This document shows, one piece after another, positions 37,026 to 46,079 of a stretch of DNA of 64,000 nt (its first letter is position 1; each line of letters opens with the position of its first letter). This DNA comes from Oxalobacter vibrioformis. Lineage in GTDB: Bacteria; Pseudomonadota; Gammaproteobacteria; Burkholderiales; Burkholderiaceae_D. The notes under the pieces were generated by a model that saw only the letters and a program-made list of their open reading frames with translations, made no database searches and was not told where the DNA came from. The DNA is taken from assembly GCF_027118995.1 (NCBI RefSeq), contig NZ_CP098242.1, positions 2,457,001-2,521,000 on the forward strand, written 5' to 3'. The position numbers and the translations under genes were made by a program.

Positions 37026-37868
37026 ATGACAGACATGACCACACTCCCAAGTGACTCCCCGACAACTCAGAAAGCAGCTGAGCCGGTGCCGGGATCGGAT
37101 GAATACAATGCGATGATGGCAGCTAAGGGTGAGGGTGGTATTGAGGGGGAGACTCCACAAGACACCCCCGAAGGTTCCTCTAATGGTGAAGCCACACAGC
37201 GGCCTGAGGATGTCCCTGAGAAGTTCTGGGACCCTGAGACCGGCTCTGTGAAGGTTGATGAGGTCCTCAAAAGCTACAAGGCTTTAGAGAAAGAGTACAC
37301 CCAGTCAAAGCAGGAGAAAGCTAAAGAGCCTGCTGAACAGTCTAAAGAGGGCGAGCAGGGTGAATCTAAAGAAGGCTCTACGCTGGACCTTGATGCTTTC
37401 CATGATGAGTATGCTGAGACCGGCGAGCTCTCCGAAGCGTCTTACGCAAAGCTGTCTAAGGCTGGTCTACCTCCTGAGGTTGTTAATGCCTACATTGCAG
37501 GCCAGCAGGCTCTGGTAGACAGCCGGACTCAAGAGGGCTACACCCTCGCTGGCGGTGAAGAAGCCTTCAACAAGATGGCTACGTGGGCCGCTTCAGCTTT
37601 CACTCCGGCACAGCTTCAGGCATTCAACAGGGCAGTCAATACCTCCAGAGAGGACATGGAGATTGCCGTAATGGGTCTGAAGGCTCAGTATGAAAAGGCC
37701 AATGGTAAAGCACCTAACCTGATGTCAGGCGGTACTTCACGCCCATCTTCAGTCGGCTACGCATCTCATGCAGAGATGACCCGTGACATCAATGATCCAC
37801 GGTACAGCTCTGACCCAGCCTTCCGCAAGTTAGTGGAGGCAAAGGTAAGCCGCACAACAAGTTTCTAA
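37026..37868 (+). CDS. Capsid scaffolding protein, gp9-like
   Basis: The scaffold guides prohead assembly and leaves before maturation. The 280-residue product is acidic and low in complexity at the front, then has EKFWDPETGSVKVDEVLKSYKALEKEY, GGEEAFNKMATWAASAFTPAQLQAFNRAV and a C-terminal basic tail (DPAFRKLVEAKVSRTT), all typical of gp9 homologues. It lies directly before the capsid gene. Confidence 0.9.
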   Translation: MTDMTTLPSDSPTTQKAAEPVPGSDEYNAMMAAKGEGGIEGETPQDTPEGSSNGEATQRPEDVPEKFWDPETGSVKVDEVLKSYKALEKEYTQSKQEKAKEPAEQSKEGEQGESKEGSTLDLDAFHDEYAETGELSEASYAKLSKAGLPPEVVNAYIAGQQALVDSRTQEGYTLAGGEEAFNKMATWAASAFTPAQLQAFNRAVNTSREDMEIAVMGLKAQYEKANGKAPNLMSGGTSRPSSVGYASHAEMTRDINDPRYSSDPAFRKLVEAKVSRTTSF

Positions 37869-37958
37869 GCAGTAATTCTTCATCTTCAAAATATCTATTT
37901 GCTTTGACAAGGCATAGCCTCCGGCTGCGGTCGGAATAATCTTTGATCTAGTGAAGGT

Positions 37959-38017
37959 ATAGAGAAACGAAGTGAACCCCGCAGGTACGCAATGTACCGT
38001 TTTCACATTCTCTCTAT
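37959..38017 (+). promoter_or_regulatory. Long imperfect hairpin in the capsid leader
   Basis: Three stems nest around a five-base loop: ATAGAGA (37959-37965) with TCTCTAT (38011-38017), GTGAA (37972-37976) with TTCAC (38002-38006), GGTAC (37984-37988) with GTACC (37994-37998). It ends 13 bases before the capsid ATG. T7 mRNAs carry RNase III sites between genes, and this looks like one or like a 5' stabiliser. Confidence 0.6.
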
Positions 38018-38030
38018 GAGGTAATAAATA

Positions 38031-38969
38031 ATGACTAATGCAGTAGTCGCGCAAAGCGGCCAAGTCAATGGTACTGGTGATCCAAAGAACCTTTACCTGA
38101 AAGTATATGCCGGTGAGGTCCTTGCCGCATTTGAACGCCAATGTGTAACCCAAGACAAGCATATTGTCCGTTCTATCCGTAATGGTAAGTCTGCACAGTT
38201 CCCGATGACGGGCTATGTAGTTGCCAAGTACCACACCCCCGGCTCTGAGCTGTTGGGCCAGGCAACCAATCAGAATGAGCGAATCATCACCATTGATGAC
38301 ATGCTTGTTGCTGATGTGTTCTTTGCCGATATTTATGAGCAGATGCAACACTTTGACATCCGAGGTGAATACTCCAAGAAAGCTGGTTATGCGCTGGCAG
38401 ATGCTTGGGACAAAGTAATCCTCCAGCTCATGTGTAAAGCTGCTCGCCAACCAGCTGTCGTAACTGGCACCAATGGGGGTACTCAGCTCACTGGTGCAAC
38501 AGCCATGAGTGATGCCAAGGTACTGGCAAACGCAATCTACTCGGCCAATCAGGCTATGGATGAGAAGGACATCCCAACCTCCGCAGAACGCTTTGCGTAT
38601 GTACGGCCAGCTCAGTATTACCTGATGGCTCAATCTACGGACCTGATTAACAGGGACTGGATGGGTGCCGGCAGTTACTCTGACGGCACGATCCTGCGGA
38701 TTGCTGGGTCTCCAATCATCAAGACCAACAACCTGCCTAACAGCAACATCACTACTGGTCCCACAAAGTACCAAGGTGACTTCTCGAAAACAGCTGCTGT
38801 GGTTGCTACTCGTGAAGCTGCCGGTACCGTGAAGCTGATTAATCCAACCACACGGGCAGATTACGACCCACGTAGGCTGGGCCACTTGGTCACTTCCAAA
38901 TATGCAATCGGTTCGGACTGGCTCCGTCCTGATTGTGCAGTAGAAATCGTAACAGCCGCTACGCCTTAA
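38031..38969 (+). CDS. Major capsid protein, gp10-like
   Basis: The 312-residue product builds the icosahedral shell (HK97 fold in this family). Family motifs include LYLKVYAGEVLAAFE, GKSAQFPMTGYVVAKYHTPG, ITIDDMLVADVFFADIYEQM and DWMGAGSYSDGTILRIAGSPI. TGAGGT lies about ten bases before ATG 38031. The downstream terminator allows strong separate expression. Confidence 0.96.
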   Translation: MTNAVVAQSGQVNGTGDPKNLYLKVYAGEVLAAFERQCVTQDKHIVRSIRNGKSAQFPMTGYVVAKYHTPGSELLGQATNQNERIITIDDMLVADVFFADIYEQMQHFDIRGEYSKKAGYALADAWDKVILQLMCKAARQPAVVTGTNGGTQLTGATAMSDAKVLANAIYSANQAMDEKDIPTSAERFAYVRPAQYYLMAQSTDLINRDWMGAGSYSDGTILRIAGSPIIKTNNLPNSNITTGPTKYQGDFSKTAAVVATREAAGTVKLINPTTRADYDPRRLGHLVTSKYAIGSDWLRPDCAVEIVTAATP

Positions 38970-38988
38970 TACAGCGTCAGCACACCTT

Positions 38989-39026
38989 AGGGGAATCTCC
39001 AGAGTTCATGGGGGTTCCCCTTTTTT
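38989..39026 (+). terminator. Late phage terminator after the capsid gene
   Basis: AGGGGAA (38989-38995) pairs with TTCCCCT (39015-39021) around a 19-base loop, then six T. T7 has its T-phi terminator in the same place, between genes 10 and 11. Confidence 0.85.
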
Positions 39027-39054
39027 CTTTTTACTCCCACTTCTTTCTTTGGCG

Positions 39055-39636
39055 ATGACAACCACAACACTCACAACCAAGCTGGAAGCTGTCAATACAC
39101 TCCTGGATGCCATTGAGGAGTCCCCTGTGGACACTCTGGAATCCTCAGGGCTGGTTGATGTTGCTAAAGCTAAAGACACCCTGGATGAAGTAAGTAGGCA
39201 GGTACAGCTCAAAGGCTGGAATTTCAACAGTGAAGAACTGTTTCCCTTTTATCCAGATTCAGAGGGCCACATTACGCTCCCTCAAAACATTCTCAAGATT
39301 GATTCCTTAGTCACCAATACCGCTGTTGATCTTGTCCAGCGTGGTGGCCGAGCGTATGACAAGAGAAACCACACATACATCTTCAAGGAGCCCCTGAAGG
39401 TAAACGTAGTTTGGCTCCTTCCATGGGACGAGCTCCCAGAAGCTGCCCGGCAGTACATCATGATTAGAGCCTCCCGTGTCTTTCAGGCTCGTCAGCTTGG
39501 CTCTGACTCCCAGCACAAGTTCTCTGAGGAAGTCGAGTATGCAGCTTTAACGGCCATGCAGCAGCATGAGACCGAGACAGGGGACTACAACATCCTGTCT
39601 GGTAACTGGGATGCTGCTCGGATTCTCATGAGGTAA
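39055..39636 (+). CDS. Tail tubular protein A (adaptor), gp11-like
   Basis: This adaptor ring joins portal and nozzle. The 193-residue product shows KLEAVNTLLDAIEESPVDTL, LKGWNFNSEE, GGRAYDKRNHTYIF and YIMIRASRVFQARQLGS, typical for gp11 (196 residues in T7). I chose ATG 39055 over TTG 39049. No strong ribosome site is visible. Confidence 0.95.
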   Translation: MTTTTLTTKLEAVNTLLDAIEESPVDTLESSGLVDVAKAKDTLDEVSRQVQLKGWNFNSEELFPFYPDSEGHITLPQNILKIDSLVTNTAVDLVQRGGRAYDKRNHTYIFKEPLKVNVVWLLPWDELPEAARQYIMIRASRVFQARQLGSDSQHKFSEEVEYAALTAMQQHETETGDYNILSGNWDAARILMR

Positions 39637-39639
39637 TGG

Positions 39640-41946
39640 ATGCTGATTAATAAGAGCATCCCCAGCCTGTTCAATGGAGTCAGTCAACAGCCAGCCTCAA
39701 TGCGGCACACAAGTCAGTGTGAGGTGGCCGACAACATCTACCCTACGGTAGCCATTGGCTTCAGTAAGAGAACAAATACGGAGTACAGAGCAAAGCTCCG
39801 GGACACCCTTGATAGGGAAGTTTTCAGTAAGCTCATCAACAGGGACACTTCAGAACGCTATGAGGTGTTCATTGCAGACGGGATGATTGAGGTCTATGAC
39901 TTAATCACCTTTGAAAAGAAAACAGTCAACACGCCTGATGGCCTTGGGTACCTCACCAGTGAGAACCCTAAGATTGACTTTAATATGACCACCATAGCGG
40001 ACCACTCGTTTGTCCTTAACAGGACTGTGAAGGCCGGTATGGCTGAAGGGAAGAAGCCAGCTAACCCTGTGAATATTGGTTTTGCTAATGTGATTGCTTC
40101 TCCGGCCAGCCATGCTTTCCACATCACGGTAAATGGTACAACCGCCACGGTATCCCTTGGGGCCGGAGGGGCAACCATCAGCGGACTTGCGGACAGCCTT
40201 AGGTCCGAGCTCAGTACAAAACTAGGGGGCGGATATTCTGTCACAAGGTTCACCTCTGGTGGGATCATGGTTGAAAAGGTTGATGGGGGAGAGGTAGAAA
40301 TAACAGCTTCCGACACCTACGGTAACGAGGGTGTTAAAGCCATCAGCAATGGGGTCTCAAGGTTTTCATACCTACCGGCCACTTTGATTCCTGACTATGT
40401 GATTGAAGTCATTGGTGATCCGGACAACTCAGAGTCTGATTACTACGTTGAATACAAGGATGGTCGGTGGATTGAAACCACAGCCTCTGACATCTCCAAT
40501 GAGTTTGATCTCTCCACAATGCCTCATGTCCTAATCAGGGAAGCTGACGGGACTTTCACCTTTAAGCAGGCTGAGTGGGCCGGAAGGACAACTGGGGATG
40601 AGGATTCAAACCCTAACCCATCCTTTATTGGTGCATCAATCAATGACATCTACCTAATCAGGAACCGCCTTGGGCTACTCGCAGATGAGAATGTTGTCCT
40701 CTCAAGGGCCAATGAGTTCTACTCTTTCTATGGCGAGTCAGCCCGGACAGTAATTGATAGTGATCCTATTGATGCTCCAGCTCCGGGTAACAAGGTGTCT
40801 ATCTTAAAGTACGCTGTGTCCTTCAATAAGGTCCTGCTACTGTTCTCCGATCAGACACAGTTTCAGCTTACAGCTGGGGAGACACTGACCCCTAAGACAG
40901 CTCGTATTGACCCCACAACATCCTTTGAAAGCTCTCCTCTGGTTCGCCCAGTGTCTATCGGTATGGAGCTGTTCTTCACGGTTGCCAGGGGAGGGTACTC
41001 AGGTGTCCGGGAGTATTACGTGGACAACACTACGGTCTCCAATGATGCCATCGACATCACAGCTCACGTGGACTCTTATGTGCCTGGAGACATCTTTAAG
41101 CTGGCCTCTAGCTCCAATGAGGATTTACTCGTAGCGGCTTCAGCAAGGGAGCCTAACGTCCTGTATGCCTACAAGTTCTACTGGTCCAAGGATGAGAAGC
41201 TTCAGTCCGCTTGGTTCCGCTTTATCTTTGAAGAAGGGGTGGAGATTCTGGACATGGATTTCATTGCTAACAATCTCTACCTCATCATCAAGAGAGCTGA
41301 CGGGGTGTATCTGGAGACAATGAACTTCCAGCCATCTTTAGAAGACCGTGGGCTCTCCTTCAGGGTGCTCCTGGATCGCCGTGTGACGCTCACAGGCTCC
41401 TATGATCCAGCCACAAAGCTCACCACTTGGGAGCTCCCTTATACCCCCACAGGTCCTGTCAGTGTGGTCCTTGGAGGCTCCTTTGAAGGGCAGCGAGGGT
41501 TTCAGCTGTTTGGGACAACTGTAGAGGGCAACAAGGTGACAGCCAAGGGGGACTACAGCGGTGGCGAGGCGTTCATTGGAGTGCCATATACTATGCGCTA
41601 TGAGTTCTCTGAGCAGTACGCTGAGGATGGTCAGAAGAACGCTCTACTGTCTGCCACGGTGAAGCTGCGGAGGATGCTGGTCAACTACAGTGACTCAGGG
41701 TATTTCCGTATCAATGTCACCCCATGGGCTCGTCAAACATACACCTATGTGTTTACAGGGACAGCCTTAGGGGATGCTTCAGCTGTCATCGGGACAGTTC
41801 CCATTGTCTCTGGAAGCTACAGGTTTCCAATCAAGTCAAGCAACCTTAGAACAAGGATTGAAATTATCAATGACTCACACCTTCCTTCCCATTTCCAGTC
41901 TGCTGAGTGGGAGGCTGAGATGGTAGTGAAATCACAGAGAGGTTAA
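39640..41946 (+). CDS. Tail tubular protein B (nozzle), gp12-like
   Basis: The nozzle closes the DNA exit. The 768-residue length is close to T7 gp12 (794). Conserved stretches are IPSLFNGVSQQPASMRHTSQ, NRLGLLADENVVLSRANEFYSF, DSDPIDAPAP and the DQTQFQLTAGETLTPKTA region. It begins three bases after the gp11 stop. Confidence 0.96.
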   Translation: MLINKSIPSLFNGVSQQPASMRHTSQCEVADNIYPTVAIGFSKRTNTEYRAKLRDTLDREVFSKLINRDTSERYEVFIADGMIEVYDLITFEKKTVNTPDGLGYLTSENPKIDFNMTTIADHSFVLNRTVKAGMAEGKKPANPVNIGFANVIASPASHAFHITVNGTTATVSLGAGGATISGLADSLRSELSTKLGGGYSVTRFTSGGIMVEKVDGGEVEITASDTYGNEGVKAISNGVSRFSYLPATLIPDYVIEVIGDPDNSESDYYVEYKDGRWIETTASDISNEFDLSTMPHVLIREADGTFTFKQAEWAGRTTGDEDSNPNPSFIGASINDIYLIRNRLGLLADENVVLSRANEFYSFYGESARTVIDSDPIDAPAPGNKVSILKYAVSFNKVLLLFSDQTQFQLTAGETLTPKTARIDPTTSFESSPLVRPVSIGMELFFTVARGGYSGVREYYVDNTTVSNDAIDITAHVDSYVPGDIFKLASSSNEDLLVAASAREPNVLYAYKFYWSKDEKLQSAWFRFIFEEGVEILDMDFIANNLYLIIKRADGVYLETMNFQPSLEDRGLSFRVLLDRRVTLTGSYDPATKLTTWELPYTPTGPVSVVLGGSFEGQRGFQLFGTTVEGNKVTAKGDYSGGEAFIGVPYTMRYEFSEQYAEDGQKNALLSATVKLRRMLVNYSDSGYFRINVTPWARQTYTYVFTGTALGDASAVIGTVPIVSGSYRFPIKSSNLRTRIEIINDSHLPSHFQSAEWEAEMVVKSQRG

Positions 41947-41949
41947 GTC

Positions 41950-42405
41950 GTGGCTATTGTTTTTGAATCCCCCACTCAGGAGCACCTTGAGAAGCTCTCA
42001 GTAAACCTAAGGGACGTGGATAAGGTAGAACTTACCCACTCCCATGGGGGAGACATCCTACTCACTCTACAGGAGTCTGTAGAAAGCTCTGAGGTGGCTC
42101 TTGTGGCAGTCAAGGATGGGGAGCCTATAACCATCTTCGGTATCTCAAGGGTGCCTGAGGGTGGTGTTATCTGGATGGTAGGTACCGATGAAATGTACGC
42201 TCACAAGCGGCTCATCTACCTGATTGGTAAAACGTGGTCTATGTCCATGCTCCCCCACTATGGTTACCTGTTCAATTATGTTCATCTGGAAAACAGAGTC
42301 ACCCTGAGGTGGCTTGAGAGGATCGGCTATGAACGGGGGGAGATAGTGGAAAACTATGGAGAGGGGACAGAGCCCTTTATCAGAATGTCTATTAAACAGG
42401 ATTAA
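41950..42405 (+). CDS. Internal virion protein A, gp13-like
   Basis: GTG 41950 starts a 151-residue protein of the DUF2833/gp13 type with an acetyltransferase-like pattern (EVALVAVKDGEPITIFGISR, GVIWMVGTDEMYAHKRLIYLIGK, YNYVHLENRVTLRWLERIGYE-like ending). T7 gp13 is needed for assembly of the inner core. The position after gp12 agrees. Confidence 0.88.
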   Translation: MAIVFESPTQEHLEKLSVNLRDVDKVELTHSHGGDILLTLQESVESSEVALVAVKDGEPITIFGISRVPEGGVIWMVGTDEMYAHKRLIYLIGKTWSMSMLPHYGYLFNYVHLENRVTLRWLERIGYERGEIVENYGEGTEPFIRMSIKQD

Positions 42406-42407
42406 TT

Positions 42408-43136
42408 ATGTGTGAACCAGTATCTGCATCAGCGGCCCTAACTGCTGCTGCCACAAGTGCTGCTACAGCAGCTACCGCAACTGCTGCGGGTACAGCTGCC
42501 GCTGGGGGCCTCTTTAGCTCCTTTGGGACAGCTCTAGCAAGCTCTGCGGCCACAGCTGCAAGTGGTGCTGGGATGGCCGGAGCGGCTTCCTCTACAAGCC
42601 TCCTGAGCTCCCTTGGGGCCTCCTTGGCTGGGTATGCCAATAATGCTGGGTGGGGAACTGCCCTGAGCATTGGTACCGCTGGATACAACTATTATGCAGA
42701 CCGGCAGAACGCCAAGGCCATGCGTAATCAGGCTGATGTGGCCAACATGGCCGCTCAGGCACAGCTTCAGACCCAGCAACAGCAGAACAATATGCAAGCC
42801 TCAGACAAGATGTCCAACATTGCTCTGGACTCCATAAGGTCCATGGGGCAGCTTAGAGCCGCAGCTGGAGATACGGCCTTAGGTGGCGCCAATGCTGACA
42901 GGCTTGGAAGTGACATCAGGATGGCTGAAGGGACTGACATTGCTACCCTGGAGACCAACCGAAGGATGGCTAACAACCAGTCCTCAGCGGAGGCTTCAGC
43001 AATCATGGCGGCTAACTTGAGTAGAGCTCACAGTGTTAAGAAGCCGTCCCTCATCGGGGCTGGCCTCACTATCGCTGGTGGCTACCTTGATGACCAGAAG
43101 CGTAACACTCTCAACAAGCTGGGATACAGAGGATAG
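42408..43136 (+). CDS. Internal virion protein B, gp14-like
   Basis: The 242-residue protein is very alanine-rich in its first 80 residues, with hydrophobic stretches able to cross a membrane, and helical and glutamine-rich later (ANMAAQAQLQTQQQQNNMQ). T7 gp14 forms the outer-membrane part of the ejection channel and has the same place and character. Confidence 0.85.
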   Translation: MCEPVSASAALTAAATSAATAATATAAGTAAAGGLFSSFGTALASSAATAASGAGMAGAASSTSLLSSLGASLAGYANNAGWGTALSIGTAGYNYYADRQNAKAMRNQADVANMAAQAQLQTQQQQNNMQASDKMSNIALDSIRSMGQLRAAAGDTALGGANADRLGSDIRMAEGTDIATLETNRRMANNQSSAEASAIMAANLSRAHSVKKPSLIGAGLTIAGGYLDDQKRNTLNKLGYRG

Positions 43137-43139
43137 TAA

Positions 43140-46073
43140 ATGGAAGAAGGTAGAGAATATAAAACAAACGTAGCTGGCAAAGCCAACCTTCCAGATGCTT
43201 CAAGAAGGAAGGAGCTGATTGGTGATGTAGCTGCAAGACAGCACAACACCTTTGTCCAGGCAAGGCCCTCAAACTCTGCCGAGCTCCTCCAGGCTCTTAA
43301 ATACATTCGGCCACAGATTGAAGGATACCTGAATACCAGAGACGCTGTAGGCCGCACGGAGGCATTCGAGAGGGGCCAGCTTGACGCCCAGAAGCAGGAT
43401 GTCTCTCTGGATTCAATTCCGACAGCCATAGAGGTTCCCCCAGAGGCCACCGCAGCTCCTGCTTATGACCCGTCTTATGCCCGTGGGGTGGCCTCTGCAG
43501 TTGGTCAAAGGCTTGGTTCTCAGGCGGTTGCAATGCGGCTGGCAGATCATGAAGCCAATAAGCTCAAAGACGACTACGATCCGCTGGCAGCTGCTCAACA
43601 GTTTAAAGCTCAGGACCTAACGGGGTTGGAGCAAGCGGACCCCCTTATTGCCACTAAGGTCCTATCTGATGTCAATTCTTTAGAGGGTAAACTCCTTCTC
43701 GATACCAAGAACATCCGACTGGCAAAGCTCAAGGAAGCCACACTCAATGATGTTGATGCCAACACATACAATGCCATTGTGGAAGGTGGCGGTGATCCTG
43801 AGAGAGTGGGGCAGGCATGGGAAGCCAATAGGCAGGTGTCTCTGTCCGCTTCACAGCCCTACAGAAGCCTCAATGAAATGGATGAAGCGAACCTTGGGCA
43901 GTCTATCAGGTATTCCAATGAAAACGGAGGGACCCCACAGCTGTTTGATGCTTTCACCCGTAAGAGGGCTGATGGCTATTCCATTGTTGATAAGAACCCT
44001 GAGCTAGGTGCTAAGGTCGCTATCGCACGTGCACAGGCACAAGCAAAGTATGAACAGAGGTTAGAGCAGACCAATCAGGCCGCCAACTTCATGACACTGG
44101 CTTCTCTTGAGGCGGGGTGGGATGTTGGTCAATATATCTCTCCACAGTACATTGCTGAGTTGACTGGCCCAGGGAAGCCCTTTAGCACAGCTTCAGCGGC
44201 CCTAAGCTGGTACCACAAGCAAGCTGAGAAGATTGCAACCCAGCAGGAGTATGTTCACATGGGCCGCTTAGGAGGCACCGGAAACTTGAATGCTGCTACC
44301 CCTGAGGCACAGAAGCGGTTCCTTGAGGGGGCCACTAGAGAGGCCACCGCAGGTCTGGACCAGATTCTTAATGACCCCGAACAGATGCAACATGCTCAGC
44401 AAGTTCTGTCACAGACTCTGAATTATGTTGCCAAGGCGGGGGCCTCTATTCCCCTTGATTGGGCCGTAAGGAAGTACACAGGACTCGCACAGGCAGCTCC
44501 AGCTCAGAACTCAGAGCCTACTCCGATGTTCCTTAACATGGCTAAGGCGTATGAAGGCATCCCAGACCACCTTAAAGACTCCTACGCAACGGGGGACGCT
44601 AAGGCCCTTATGGATGCCTACATGATCGCCCGAAGAAATGGCAACTCAGAAGCTGAGGCTTACACGCTGGCTTACAGGGGAATCTCTCCAGAGAACAAGA
44701 AGGCCGTGGAGGAACGTAAGAAGGACCCTGAGTTCCGTAAGAAGATGGTCTCTATGCGTGACACGGCAATCAACAAGGCCAGTAGTAACTGGTTCAAGGA
44801 TGTTGATAACTCTGCTGTGGTGATGGGCTCGCTGGGAACTTACATGGAAAGCTGGATTGCTCAGAACCCAGGGGCAAGTGAGGATGACCTTCAGAGTGAG
44901 ATGACCCGCTATGTATCCCGAAACTTCATCCATGACACCTCTACAAACAAGTATGTGGGAGTTCCCACTTCTGTGGGGGAGGGTGCGAAAGAAACGGTAT
45001 CGTTCTACATGAACAAGATCAGGGAAGAAGTGGGAGCTGAGAATAAGCCCTTCCTGTCTCACCGAGGTAATGGCAACTATGATGTGATGTGGTCTCCCGG
45101 AGGCGGGGATGCTGTAGTCCCCCTTAGGCAGATTACGTGGGGCCAGATTGACTCTATGCACCGTAAGAGCTTTGTCACAGCAGAGGACGAAGCGGCCCTA
45201 AGGGAGCTTAATAAAAAGGTTGCTTCAGGCACCCTCAAGGCCGCTGACTTGGGCAACCTAGAGGAGCTCTCAGGGAAACTCAGGGCAGCTGGTAGGGACG
45301 GTGATTTACCTATCCAAGCAATCAATAAAATCTATGAGGACCAATTCAATGATTACTTCAGTAGTGTTATCAACGTGAAAGCGAGTGATGCCCCTGCAAC
45401 CTCCCCGAAAGGGACTGGAGACCCGTATGGCCGGGATACGATTGTGAAGCAGTACCTGAGCTCCAACGGTATTACGGATGTCAAGACAGGTACCAGTAAC
45501 TACAAGGACTTGGCTAAGGCGCTCATTGCTACCCGCGAAGGGGTCCGGCTGTCAGTCTACAATGACCCTGCGAGGGGGGCCGGTAAGAACATTGGCATTG
45601 GCTACAACCTTGGCTCCAGAACCAAAGAGCAGGTCTTGAGAGACTTTAGGGCCGCTAGAATCCCCACCGGATACTATGATGACATCCTGTCTGGTAAGCG
45701 TGAGCTCACCTCAGATCAGGCTCGGATGCTCCTTGATGCTACCTTCCCGCAGTATGAGAGGATCGCTGAATCCACCATCAATGGCGTTAGGGCGGGTTAC
45801 TGGGACCACATGCCCGCCTCACAAAGGGCCGTGATTATTGACATGGCCTATCAGCTCGGTCCACAGGGATTGTCCAAGTTCAAGAGCTCGATTAACGCTG
45901 TTGTCACTGAACAGGCACACACCATGGATAACATCTTTAAGGTGCAGTACACAGACAGGTCTGGTAAGACAGGTCTGGATACCCAGGGCTACGCTCTCAG
46001 GGCCGCCTTGTGGAATCGTGGCGCGGCTGGCTTTGCCTCTTACTTGTACGCCAATAACTATTTGAAGGAATAA
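43140..46073 (+). CDS. Internal virion protein, gp15-like, with C-terminal lysozyme domain
   Basis: The first 780 or so residues are helical and match the gp15-type ejection protein by position and length. From about residue 795 a phage-lysozyme (GH24-type) domain follows: KALIATREGVRLSVYNDPARG with the catalytic Glu, GIGYNLG and QRAVIIDMAYQLGPQGLSKF. In T7 the peptidoglycan-cutting domain is a transglycosylase at the N-terminus of gp16, so this phage carries a different enzyme on a different core protein. Confidence 0.88.
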   Translation: MEEGREYKTNVAGKANLPDASRRKELIGDVAARQHNTFVQARPSNSAELLQALKYIRPQIEGYLNTRDAVGRTEAFERGQLDAQKQDVSLDSIPTAIEVPPEATAAPAYDPSYARGVASAVGQRLGSQAVAMRLADHEANKLKDDYDPLAAAQQFKAQDLTGLEQADPLIATKVLSDVNSLEGKLLLDTKNIRLAKLKEATLNDVDANTYNAIVEGGGDPERVGQAWEANRQVSLSASQPYRSLNEMDEANLGQSIRYSNENGGTPQLFDAFTRKRADGYSIVDKNPELGAKVAIARAQAQAKYEQRLEQTNQAANFMTLASLEAGWDVGQYISPQYIAELTGPGKPFSTASAALSWYHKQAEKIATQQEYVHMGRLGGTGNLNAATPEAQKRFLEGATREATAGLDQILNDPEQMQHAQQVLSQTLNYVAKAGASIPLDWAVRKYTGLAQAAPAQNSEPTPMFLNMAKAYEGIPDHLKDSYATGDAKALMDAYMIARRNGNSEAEAYTLAYRGISPENKKAVEERKKDPEFRKKMVSMRDTAINKASSNWFKDVDNSAVVMGSLGTYMESWIAQNPGASEDDLQSEMTRYVSRNFIHDTSTNKYVGVPTSVGEGAKETVSFYMNKIREEVGAENKPFLSHRGNGNYDVMWSPGGGDAVVPLRQITWGQIDSMHRKSFVTAEDEAALRELNKKVASGTLKAADLGNLEELSGKLRAAGRDGDLPIQAINKIYEDQFNDYFSSVINVKASDAPATSPKGTGDPYGRDTIVKQYLSSNGITDVKTGTSNYKDLAKALIATREGVRLSVYNDPARGAGKNIGIGYNLGSRTKEQVLRDFRAARIPTGYYDDILSGKRELTSDQARMLLDATFPQYERIAESTINGVRAGYWDHMPASQRAVIIDMAYQLGPQGLSKFKSSINAVVTEQAHTMDNIFKVQYTDRSGKTGLDTQGYALRAALWNRGAAGFASYLYANNYLKE

Positions 46074-46079
46074 TTAAAC

